Below, piece after piece: positions 8,728 to 15,578 of a stretch of DNA of 23,895 bases. The stretch comes from Verrucomicrobia bacterium UBA3750 (GTDB lineage: Bacteria > Verrucomicrobiota > Kiritimatiellia > RFP12 > UBA1067): the NCBI GenBank assembly GCA_002371755.1, contig DFGM01000010.1:11142-35036 (forward strand), read 5' to 3'. The translations under genes and the position numbers were made by a program. The notes under the pieces were generated by a model. It saw only the letters and a list, made by a program, of their open reading frames with translations. It had not been told where the DNA came from and ran no database searches. Positions within the stretch are counted from its first letter, which is position 1; each line of letters opens with the position of its first letter.

Positions 8728-9240
8728 ATGGATATGCCATTCAGGGTAGGGTTCGGCTACGACAGCCACGTTTTCGAAGCGGGCAGGAAACTCGTCCTGG
8801 GAGGCGTGGAGATACCGGGCCACGACGGGCTCAAGGCGCATTCCGACGGCGATGTGATGATTCACGCCATAATCGACGCGCTTTTCGGCGCGGCTGCGTT
8901 GGGCGACATCGGTTCACACTTCCCCGATACGGATGACAAGTGGAAGGGAGCGGACTCGGCAAAACTCCTTGCCGCCGCAGTTGCCGAGCTTCACGCCCGC
9001 GGCTGGGCCGTCGGCAACATAGACGTGACGGCGATATGCGAGCGCCCACGCCTCAGGCCTCACGTGGAAGCCATACGAGTGCGCCTTTCCTCCCTCCTCG
9101 GCATTCCCGTGGAGGCGATATCCGTGAAGGGAAAGACGAACGAAAAGATGGACGACGTGGGCGCCGGGAAGGGAATTGAGGTGCACTGCGCCAGCCTCAT
9201 AGTGAACCGCTCCGCCCAGACTGGCGTTTACAATATGTGA
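8728..9240 (+). CDS. ispF: 2-C-methyl-D-erythritol 2,4-cyclodiphosphate synthase
   Basis: Cyclises CDP-methylerythritol 2-phosphate to methylerythritol 2,4-cyclodiphosphate with loss of CMP, the fifth step of the MEP isoprenoid pathway. 170 residues, the usual family size. Zinc ligands are visible as Asp12 and His14 in GYDSH and His46 in GDVMIH. The conserved blocks AHSDGDV, ALGDIGSHFPDTD and the C-terminal VKGKTNEKMDDVGAGKGIE are all present. The ATG at 8728 follows AGAGGGG by 7 bases; the ATG at 8734 is a less favoured alternative. The stop overlaps the following pseudopilin gene (TGATG). No other MEP gene is in the window. Confidence 0.97.
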   Translation: MDMPFRVGFGYDSHVFEAGRKLVLGGVEIPGHDGLKAHSDGDVMIHAIIDALFGAAALGDIGSHFPDTDDKWKGADSAKLLAAAVAELHARGWAVGNIDVTAICERPRLRPHVEAIRVRLSSLLGIPVEAISVKGKTNEKMDDVGAGKGIEVHCASLIVNRSAQTGVYNM

Positions 9241-10142
9241 TGCATAGTGCCCAACGCCAACCGAGAAGCGGATTCACGCTGATGGAACTGGTCGCCGTGA
9301 TAGCAATCATGGCGATAGTGGCTGTCGTTGCCGTGGCGAGGAGCGGAGCGGCCGTGAAAAAGGCGCACAGGAGCGCAGCCGAGGCGGATATGCGCACCAT
9401 AGCCGAGGCGATACTTTCCGCGGACGGCGGATATTTGGCCGATATGCAGGGGATACCGGGGTTTTCGGCTTCGGAAACGAGACTCGGCAACCTCCTTATC
9501 TCAACCAATCTCTATGGTATGGCCGATACAGGCGCAGAAGGCAGGTTCGCCGCCGGGACGAGAGTGGATGTGGATGCCGCGCTTAGAGGTGTCGCGCCAA
9601 AAGCGGATTTCACCGGCTGGAACGAAGTGAAGGGCCGCGGTTGGCGAGGCCCGTATATCCAAGGCAGGCGCGGAACATTCCCGTCGCGCGACTTCAGCCG
9701 TTTCGCAGGCGATTCCGGAGCGGCCTCGCGCGGCTTCTTCCCGGATGTTTCCGGCCTCATGGTGCCTGGGGACTTCCGGCACGATACATCCATATCCATA
9801 TACGGCTTTCCCGGCGAGCCTGCCGTTCTCGACCCCTGGGGCAACCCATATGTCCTCCAGGTGCCGCCGCCCCAGGCTTTCAGCAACGATGCCTCGCGCG
9901 TTTCGCCTGAATTGCGCTGGCGGTATGCGCGTATCGTCTCGGCCGGCGAGGATGGCAGACTAGATGCTCCATGCTTCCTCGAAAATCCGACCAACGATAT
10001 CACCGTGAGCCTGTGGCGCACCGGCAGGAGGCGCCTTTCGCGGCAGGCCGGCCTCGCGGAAGGCGGAGACTTGACCGCGAGGGGCGATGACATCGTCCTT
10101 TTCCTCAACCGCAACGACATCGACGAGGGAGAGGAAAGATGA
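9240..10142 (+). CDS. GspG-like pseudopilin 1
   Basis: Prepilin-like subunit of a type II secretion or type IV pilus machine, 300 residues. It has a short basic leader ending in Gly11, a cleavage site before Phe12 and Glu at mature position 5 (GFTLMELVAVIAIMAIVAV), followed by the N-terminal hydrophobic helix. The C-terminal part carries the GspG-type signature DPWGNPYVLQ and, later, SAGEDGRLDAP, which matches the calcium-loop region of major pseudopilins. At 300 residues it is about twice a classical GspG, so an insert lies between helix and signature. The ATG at 9240 overlaps the ispF stop; a GTG at 9237 would add only one residue. It heads the block of pilus genes. Confidence 0.88.
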   Translation: MHSAQRQPRSGFTLMELVAVIAIMAIVAVVAVARSGAAVKKAHRSAAEADMRTIAEAILSADGGYLADMQGIPGFSASETRLGNLLISTNLYGMADTGAEGRFAAGTRVDVDAALRGVAPKADFTGWNEVKGRGWRGPYIQGRRGTFPSRDFSRFAGDSGAASRGFFPDVSGLMVPGDFRHDTSISIYGFPGEPAVLDPWGNPYVLQVPPPQAFSNDASRVSPELRWRYARIVSAGEDGRLDAPCFLENPTNDITVSLWRTGRRRLSRQAGLAEGGDLTARGDDIVLFLNRNDIDEGEER

Positions 10143-10849
10143 AAAAGGCGTTCACTTTAGTCGAGCTTGTGGCTGTGATGGCTATTGTCGCGCTCACGGC
10201 GCATCTCGCCATGCGCGCCTTGGGGACGCTTGCCGAAACGAGGAAACGCACCTCCGCCCAAAGGCGGATGGAGGAGATTCGCGACGGCATATGGAAGGTG
10301 GATTCCTCCGGCTCTGCCTCCGGCTTTCTCGCGGATACGGGCAGGCTGCCAAGGAGACTTGCCGAACTTGTAGAAAAGCCTGCCGGTCTGGGAGAGTATG
10401 CAGTGAAGGAGGCGGGGCACGGCATCTATGTGGCGAGCGGATGGAAAGGCCCGTACGTGCGACTCGAGGCGGGGAGGGGCGAACTTCTCGACCCGTGGGG
10501 CAACGAGTTTCTGGCCGAGACGAATGCACTGGGCTTCGTGACGGGCGTCTCGCACATGGGAGAGAGCGGGCAGCCCCGCACGAAGAGCCCCCCCTTTTCC
10601 GTGGTGCCGCCTGGCGGCGAGAAGGCCCGGATTGTCGTATCCGCCGACTCTGCCGCAAGCATGCAGGTGAAATGCCATTTTGCCGATGGCGCCGGCGGGG
10701 TCACGAACGTGACGGGGCAGGTTAGCGCGGCGGCGGAATGTCTTTTGGAAGGCATTGCACCGGGGCTTGTGGCCGTGGAGGCGGGCGGCATGGTGCGCGG
10801 CCTCGCACTGAAAGCCGGAGAAACGAGGGAGATTCATCTGGGGGAATAA
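10139..10849 (+). CDS. GspG-like pseudopilin 2 with extra C-terminal domain
   Basis: Second prepilin-like protein, 236 residues, translationally coupled to the first by ATGA. A very short leader MKKA precedes FTLVELVAVMAIVAL, so the residue before the cleavage site is Ala rather than the usual Gly, while Glu5 is kept. The middle contains GFLADTGRLP, GWKGPYV and LLDPWGNEF, which place it with GspG-like proteins. From about residue 155 the protein continues into a beta-rich segment (KARIVVSADSAAS to the end) that resembles a small Ig-like or carboxypeptidase-regulatory-like fold. That reading rests on pattern alone. It could be a minor pseudopilin or tip protein. Confidence 0.83.
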   Translation: MKKAFTLVELVAVMAIVALTAHLAMRALGTLAETRKRTSAQRRMEEIRDGIWKVDSSGSASGFLADTGRLPRRLAELVEKPAGLGEYAVKEAGHGIYVASGWKGPYVRLEAGRGELLDPWGNEFLAETNALGFVTGVSHMGESGQPRTKSPPFSVVPPGGEKARIVVSADSAASMQVKCHFADGAGGVTNVTGQVSAAAECLLEGIAPGLVAVEAGGMVRGLALKAGETREIHLGE

Positions 10850-10853
10850 GGGA

Positions 10854-11639
10854 ATGGCCGGCGCGAAGAATGACATATGGAACGATGCGAAAGCGTTTCG
10901 CCAGCAGGTGCGCCTGGCGGCGGCGCAAGTCGCACAGCTCGCGGAAGGCGAGCTCGAAGCGGCGCTTGCATATGAAGTGGAGCCGTTTTCCGGCATTCCC
11001 GCAAGCGAAACCGAGACGGCATGGCGCGAACTCCCCGAGCCGGACAAATCTCTTCGCGCCTTTGAAGTGGCCGTAAGGCGCAAAGGGAAAAGCCGCGGCG
11101 CGAAGAAGCCGGGCGCGGGACGCTCGTTTCTGCTTTGGATTTTCGGGGCGCTGGTTGCCGCCGCCATCGCGTGCGATGCAGGATATCTCGCGTATTCCGC
11201 TTCCCGTATGCACAGCGCCATAGCGGCCCAGCGTCCGCTGGATGAGGAAATCGCGCGTCTTCGCGCCAACGCCTCCGCCATCCGCAACGAGGCGCTCACC
11301 ATGAAAGAGCGGCGCGAAAACTATATTGCCGCGCAGGAAACGCTGGAGAACCATCGTGCAGCCTATCGCGACCTTATGGATGCCATCGCCAAGGTCTGCG
11401 GCGGCAGGACGGTGGTGAAGAGCTTTTCGGGGCAGAAGCCTTTTACGGTCGAATTGGAAGCGGTATCTACAGGCGCGAAAGCATGCGCCGAAGTGCTGTC
11501 CGAATTGACGCGGGAGGCGGGAAGGATTGGCTGGCGCGTGACGCCGGGTCATATCGAAACGAGTGCGCAGGGTGTCACGGCAACCTTTTCGTGTATCCTT
11601 GAATATGGCAAAGACTCCAAGGAAGGCGGCGAAGAATGA
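10854..11639 (+). CDS. PilN/GspL-like assembly protein
   Basis: Probable inner-membrane component of the pilus assembly platform, 261 residues. A short cytoplasmic N-terminal part contains AYEVEPFSGIPA (about 39-50), which recalls the cytoplasmic-to-membrane junction of GspL/PilM-type proteins. One transmembrane helix lies at about 91-114. A periplasmic coiled coil follows (about 115-180), then a compact alpha/beta segment of PilN type (about 180-250). There is no room for the full actin-like PilM/GspL cytoplasmic domain, so that domain is either missing or encoded elsewhere. Assignment rests on topology, motif and position between pseudopilins and the PilO-like gene rather than on strong similarity. 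Confidence 0.7.
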   Translation: MAGAKNDIWNDAKAFRQQVRLAAAQVAQLAEGELEAALAYEVEPFSGIPASETETAWRELPEPDKSLRAFEVAVRRKGKSRGAKKPGAGRSFLLWIFGALVAAAIACDAGYLAYSASRMHSAIAAQRPLDEEIARLRANASAIRNEALTMKERRENYIAAQETLENHRAAYRDLMDAIAKVCGGRTVVKSFSGQKPFTVELEAVSTGAKACAEVLSELTREAGRIGWRVTPGHIETSAQGVTATFSCILEYGKDSKEGGEE

Positions 11640-12214
11640 TGGAGATAACGGCCAAGGACAAGCTTTTTCTCGCTTTCGCTCTTCCCGCCGCTCTTGCGGC
11701 AGGGTATTGGTATTTCTGGCGAGTGGACGCCGCCAAGGACCTCGCCAGCCTTGAAAGCACGCACGCTGCGCTCGTGCAGGTGGAAGACTACCCCATGGAA
11801 AAACGCCGCGCTGAGACGGCTCTCGCAGATGCGCAAGCGGCTCTCGAGGCTGAAAAAAGCCTCCCCCGCCCCGAATCCAAGGTGGAGGCTTCCAAGGAAG
11901 CCGGGTTCGCCGAGCGCGAACGCGCCGTGCTGGATGTCTTCACCGCCTCCGGCCTCGTCGTGATGCGAAGCGAGAAGGTTGTTCCGGCAACCGAGAAAGA
12001 TGGTGCTAGGCATATGGCGGAAGCGATTGCCGATGCCACGGCCTGGCAGGACGGATGGAAAGCCGAATGCCGCAGGTATGTTTTGGATGGCACATACCCC
12101 GCCGTGAAACGCGCCCTCGACGCGTTTGCCGCACGCAAGATGGCAGTCATCCCATCGCGCGCCGAAATGCGCGAAAATGGAAACGCTCGCTGGACACTGG
12201 AGGTTTGGCTATGA
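11636..12214 (+). CDS. PilO/GspM-like assembly protein
   Basis: 192-residue bitopic inner-membrane protein. A short N-terminal cytoplasmic tail (MMEITAKDK) leads into a transmembrane helix at about 9-28, then a coiled coil rich in Ala, Glu and Lys (about 30-85), then a small alpha/beta periplasmic domain. This is the standard layout of PilO and GspM, which pair with PilN/GspL to connect the cytoplasmic ATPase and platform to the secretin. It overlaps the PilN-like gene and the PilT-like gene by ATGA at both ends, consistent with stoichiometric co-production. Sequence similarity in this family is low, so the call depends on topology and synteny. Confidence 0.7.
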   Translation: MMEITAKDKLFLAFALPAALAAGYWYFWRVDAAKDLASLESTHAALVQVEDYPMEKRRAETALADAQAALEAEKSLPRPESKVEASKEAGFAERERAVLDVFTASGLVVMRSEKVVPATEKDGARHMAEAIADATAWQDGWKAECRRYVLDGTYPAVKRALDAFAARKMAVIPSRAEMRENGNARWTLEVWL

Positions 12215-13314
12215 CACCCCTCATCGAAAGCATCTTCGCCCTCTGCGAGGAATTTGGCGCAAGCGACATACATCTCGGTTGCGGCCTCGCCCCCCGCTTC
12301 CGCATCCGCGGCGCACTTGTGGAAAAGGGCGACTTCAAACCGTTCGACGCAAAGACCGTGGATGGCATTGCGATGGAGCTCGGGCTCTCCACGCTCCCGA
12401 TTGGCTCGCACGAAGGGACGGAGCGCGTGCGCCTTACACTCTTGACCGAAGGTGCCATAGACGGCGCCATCACTTCGCCCTCCGGTGCGCGCTACCGCTT
12501 CAACATCTACCGCGAATCCGGCCGCACCGCCGTAGCGTTGAGACGGCTCGATTCGCAATTCCGCTCGTTCGAAGAGTTGGGACTCCCCGCAAGGCTCGCA
12601 GGCTTCTGCAACGAACGGGACGGGCTCGTGGTTGTCACCGGCCCTACAGGCAGCGGCAAGACGACTACGCTTGCCACGATGCTGGACAAGATAAACCGCT
12701 CCCGCCAGGGGCACATCATAACGATAGAAGATCCGATAGAGTATGTCCACAAGTCCCGCCTGTGCCTTGTGAACCAGCGCCAGGTGGGAAGGGACACGAA
12801 AAGCTTCAACGACGCCCTCGTGGAGGCTCTTCGTCAAGACCCTGACGTGATACTCGTCGGCGAAATACGCGATCTTGCAACCGTCCGCACGGCGCTTCGT
12901 GCCGCGGAAACGGGGCATCTCGTCTTTACGACGCTCCATGCGGGAGATGCGCCCGGCGCCATAGAAAGGCTCGTGAGCGTATTCCCGCCCGAAGAGCAGA
13001 CGAGCGCGCGCCACCAGCTCGCCTTGGCGTTGAGAGGGGTTTTCGCACAGCACCTCATTCCGGATCCGGCGCTTGAAGGACGGCATCCGGCGTGCGAGCT
13101 CATGGTGAACACCCCGGCCGCGCAGAATCTCATCGCTACAGGCAGGACGGCGCAGTTGTATTCCATAATAGAGACGGGGGCAAGCGTGGGCATGCAGACC
13201 CTTGAGCAGTCCCTTTGCTCTCTTGTGCGCCTGGGGCTTGCCACCGAACGCTCCGCCCTCGCAATCTCCCGCAATCCCGCACTCCTCAAGTCGCGTCTGG
13301 AGCAAATGACATGA
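12211..13314 (+). CDS. pilT: PilT-type pilus retraction ATPase
   Basis: Hexameric secretion-superfamily ATPase of the PilT class, which powers pilus disassembly in type IV pili. 367 residues from the ATG at 12211, a normal PilT length. An in-frame open stretch back to 12055 overlaps the PilO-like gene and is rejected as the start because ATGA coupling at 12211 leaves a canonical PilT N-terminus (ASDIHL at 17-22). Walker A GPTGSGKT is at 144-151, the Asp-box IEDPIEYVH at about 172-180 and the Walker B region GEIRD at 217-221. The C-terminal end has PilT-specific features: NLIATGRTAQLYSIIETG, GMQTLEQSL and SRNPALL, related to the usual AIRNLI motif (here AAQNLI). Confidence 0.92.
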   Translation: MTPLIESIFALCEEFGASDIHLGCGLAPRFRIRGALVEKGDFKPFDAKTVDGIAMELGLSTLPIGSHEGTERVRLTLLTEGAIDGAITSPSGARYRFNIYRESGRTAVALRRLDSQFRSFEELGLPARLAGFCNERDGLVVVTGPTGSGKTTTLATMLDKINRSRQGHIITIEDPIEYVHKSRLCLVNQRQVGRDTKSFNDALVEALRQDPDVILVGEIRDLATVRTALRAAETGHLVFTTLHAGDAPGAIERLVSVFPPEEQTSARHQLALALRGVFAQHLIPDPALEGRHPACELMVNTPAAQNLIATGRTAQLYSIIETGASVGMQTLEQSLCSLVRLGLATERSALAISRNPALLKSRLEQMT

Positions 13315-14336
13315 ACGCCACTCTTCTAGACAGGGCAGACAGGCTCACCGACAGCGTCGCACTTGTGGATAGAATCCTCCGGGCCGGTATGCTCATGCAT
13401 GCAAGCGACATCCATCTCGACCCGATGGAAAATGGTTTGCGCTGCCGTTTCAGGATAGATGGTGAATTGGAGGAGGTTTTGAACATCCCTTCCGCCATGC
13501 AAAGCGCGGTTGCGAGCCGGCTCAAAGTGCTCGCTTCGCTCGACATCGCCGAGCGCCGCGCGCCCCAGGACGGCGGCTTTTCGTGGCGCGCTCCGGGCAT
13601 GGGCGCAGCCGCACAGCCCCTTGACGTGCGCATGGCCACTCTTCCGGTGAGGCACGGAGAGAGAATCACTTTGCGCCTCCTAGAAACGGGCGGCAAGCGC
13701 CTGACTCTGGACGATTTGGGCATGTGCGAAAACGACCGTGCGCTCTTCGGCTCCATCCTGAAAAAGCCGCATGGCATGGTGCTTCTTACAGGCCCGACAG
13801 GCTCGGGCAAGACGACCACCCTTTATGCCGCGATAAATGAGCTTCTCAAGACCGGCGCGCGCAATATCGTCACCGTGGAAGATCCCGTGGAATACGAAAT
13901 CCCCGGCATCGCCCAGGTGGAAGTGGATGCAGTGGCGGACAAGGTCAACTATTCGAAGGCTCTGCGTTCGCTCCTCAGGCACGATCCCGACATTTGCGTC
14001 ATAGGCGAGATAAGGGATAGGGAATCCGCGGAAGCGGCTGTTCGCTGCGCCCTCACGGGTCATCTCGTATTCTCCACTCTGCATACCAACGATGCCGCAT
14101 CTGCCCATGCAAGGCTCGTAGACCTCGGCATAGATGCGGCGCTTGTGGATGGCACGCTCCGGCTTGTCGTGGCGCAACGCCTCGTGAAACGCAAAGGCGG
14201 CGGGCGCATTGGAATATTCGAGATGTGGCGTCCGGGAGAGGATGCGAAGCCGGCCACAATGCGCGAAGACGCCATGCGCAAAGTCGAAGAGGGCGTGACG
14301 ACGCTTGCCGAAGTAGAAAGGGTGCTTGGCGAATAA
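13311..14336 (+). CDS. Short PilB/GspE-type assembly ATPase
   Basis: Assembly ATPase of the GspE/PilB class, 341 residues, far shorter than the usual ~500-570. It starts almost directly at the N2-like domain (ASDIHLDPMENGLRCRFRIDG), so the N-terminal MshEN/N1 regulatory domain is absent. Walker A GPTGSGKTTT is at 161-170, VEDPVEYEIPGI at 189-200, IGEIRD at 231-236 and HTNDA at 258-262. The Cys4 zinc-binding insertion that normally follows the VVAQRLVR motif is also missing: VVAQRLVKRKGGGRIGIFEM runs straight through. The start at 13311 is set by ATGA overlap with pilT. Catalytic residues look intact, so it is probably active, and may be regulated or docked differently from standard enzymes. 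Confidence 0.9.
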   Translation: MNATLLDRADRLTDSVALVDRILRAGMLMHASDIHLDPMENGLRCRFRIDGELEEVLNIPSAMQSAVASRLKVLASLDIAERRAPQDGGFSWRAPGMGAAAQPLDVRMATLPVRHGERITLRLLETGGKRLTLDDLGMCENDRALFGSILKKPHGMVLLTGPTGSGKTTTLYAAINELLKTGARNIVTVEDPVEYEIPGIAQVEVDAVADKVNYSKALRSLLRHDPDICVIGEIRDRESAEAAVRCALTGHLVFSTLHTNDAASAHARLVDLGIDAALVDGTLRLVVAQRLVKRKGGGRIGIFEMWRPGEDAKPATMREDAMRKVEEGVTTLAEVERVLGE

Positions 14337-15559
14337 TGGTGTATCGCATCACGAGCATGGATGGCGCTGGGGAAAGGTCCGAGACGCTTCGCGAAGCCGA
14401 AAACCGCGAAGCGCTCGTCGCGGCCGTCCGTGCCGATGGCGGCATCGTCATTGCCGTGGAGGAAGCGTCTTCCGCAGCCGGAGAGCGGGCGAATGCAAAG
14501 AAAGCCCCGCTGTCGCCCCGTCGCTTCTTTGCGATTTCGAGATTTGAAATCGAGATGGGCCTGAGGCAGCTCGCGAGCATGGTGAAAAGCGGCGTGACCC
14601 TCCTTTCAGCCCTCGAGACGGTGGCCGAACAATCCGCCGGAGCCGCGGCAAAGGTCTGGAGCGACGTCGCTTCACGCATCCTCGCAGGCGAGACGCTCTC
14701 CGCCGCTTTCGCGGCTCAAGGTCGCCGTTTCGGAGAAATAACGATACGACTTGCCGAGATGGGGGAAAAGTCTGGCGAACTTGAAAAGGCACTTGCCCGT
14801 GCAGCCGACCATTTGGAGTCGCGCCGCCTATTGCGCACTACCGTGGTAAATGCCCTCGCGTATCCGTTTATCGCGCTCGCCATGGCCGTGGGCGTGAGCT
14901 GCTATCTCGTAGTGGGCGTAATCCCGAAGCTCGCGGAGTTCCTGCGCGCAGGCGGCGAAAACCTCCCCGCTCTCACGCAAATGCTGATGGACTTTTCCGA
15001 TTGGATGATAGCCAACTCTCTTACGGTGCTTGCAGGCGTTGCGGCGGTCGCGGCTTTGTGGATATTCCTCCGCTTCATCCCGCCAACACGCGAATTAGAG
15101 GATGCCTTTTTGATGCGCCTCCCCGTGACAGGACGGATTCTGCAACTTTCCGGAACCGCCCTTTTTGCGCGCTCGATGCAAATCATGACCGAATCCGGCA
15201 TCACGCTTGTCGATGCGCTTTCCACGGCGGCCGCGCTATTGTCCAACCGTCGCTTGAGGCGTCGCGTGGAGAAGGCGCGGGGCGATGTCCTTAAAGGAGG
15301 CACCCTTTCCTCTTCTTTAAAGGAGGCTAAAGAGTTCATGCCGATGCTCTCGCGCATGACGGCAGTCGGCGAGATGACGGGCGCCCTGCCGGAGATATTC
15401 GGCGAGACCGCCCGTTTCCACGAAATGCTTCTCGCCGTGGCGGTGAAACGCTTTGGCATGATGATCGAACCTGTGATGATAGTCATCACGGGAGGCATAG
15501 TCGGATTTGTCTACATAGCGTTCTTCATGGCGCTTTTCGCAATCGCCGGAACGAACTGA
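14336..15559 (+). CDS. PilC/GspF platform protein
   Basis: Polytopic inner-membrane platform protein of a type IV pilus/type II secretion machine, 407 residues, a standard length. An N-terminal cytoplasmic extension (about 1-70) is followed by two T2SSF domains (about 73-195 and 275-397). Hydrophobic helices lie at about 172-194, 228-246 and 376-403. Typical motifs are RQLASMVKSGVTLLSALETVAEQ in the first domain (shown here only in outline) and FARSMQIMTESGI with VGEMTGALPE in the second. The ATG at 14336 overlaps the stop of the ATPase gene (TAATG); an upstream in-frame ATG at 14225 lies inside that gene and is rejected. Two identical 11-base AGGAGG-containing segments lie inside the gene near 15291 and 15317. 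Confidence 0.93.
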   Translation: MVYRITSMDGAGERSETLREAENREALVAAVRADGGIVIAVEEASSAAGERANAKKAPLSPRRFFAISRFEIEMGLRQLASMVKSGVTLLSALETVAEQSAGAAAKVWSDVASRILAGETLSAAFAAQGRRFGEITIRLAEMGEKSGELEKALARAADHLESRRLLRTTVVNALAYPFIALAMAVGVSCYLVVGVIPKLAEFLRAGGENLPALTQMLMDFSDWMIANSLTVLAGVAAVAALWIFLRFIPPTRELEDAFLMRLPVTGRILQLSGTALFARSMQIMTESGITLVDALSTAAALLSNRRLRRRVEKARGDVLKGGTLSSSLKEAKEFMPMLSRMTAVGEMTGALPEIFGETARFHEMLLAVAVKRFGMMIEPVMIVITGGIVGFVYIAFFMALFAIAGTN

Positions 15560-15578
15560 AAACGAGAAGGGAGACGAC

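Noticed and set aside
12055..12210. N-terminal extension of the PilT-type ATPase
   Set aside because: It overlaps the PilO-like gene, adds non-conserved residues, and the ATG at 12211 gives a canonical PilT start with ATGA coupling.
11788..13305. Minus-strand open frame of 505 residues opposite the pilO/pilT genes
   Set aside because: It is a GC-rich shadow of two well-supported plus-strand genes, with no recognisable domain or Shine-Dalgarno context.
13215..13310. Upstream extension of the PilB/GspE-type ATPase that might restore an N-terminal domain
   Set aside because: It is only 32 codons, lies inside pilT, shows no MshEN-like pattern, and the ATG at 13311 overlaps the pilT stop.
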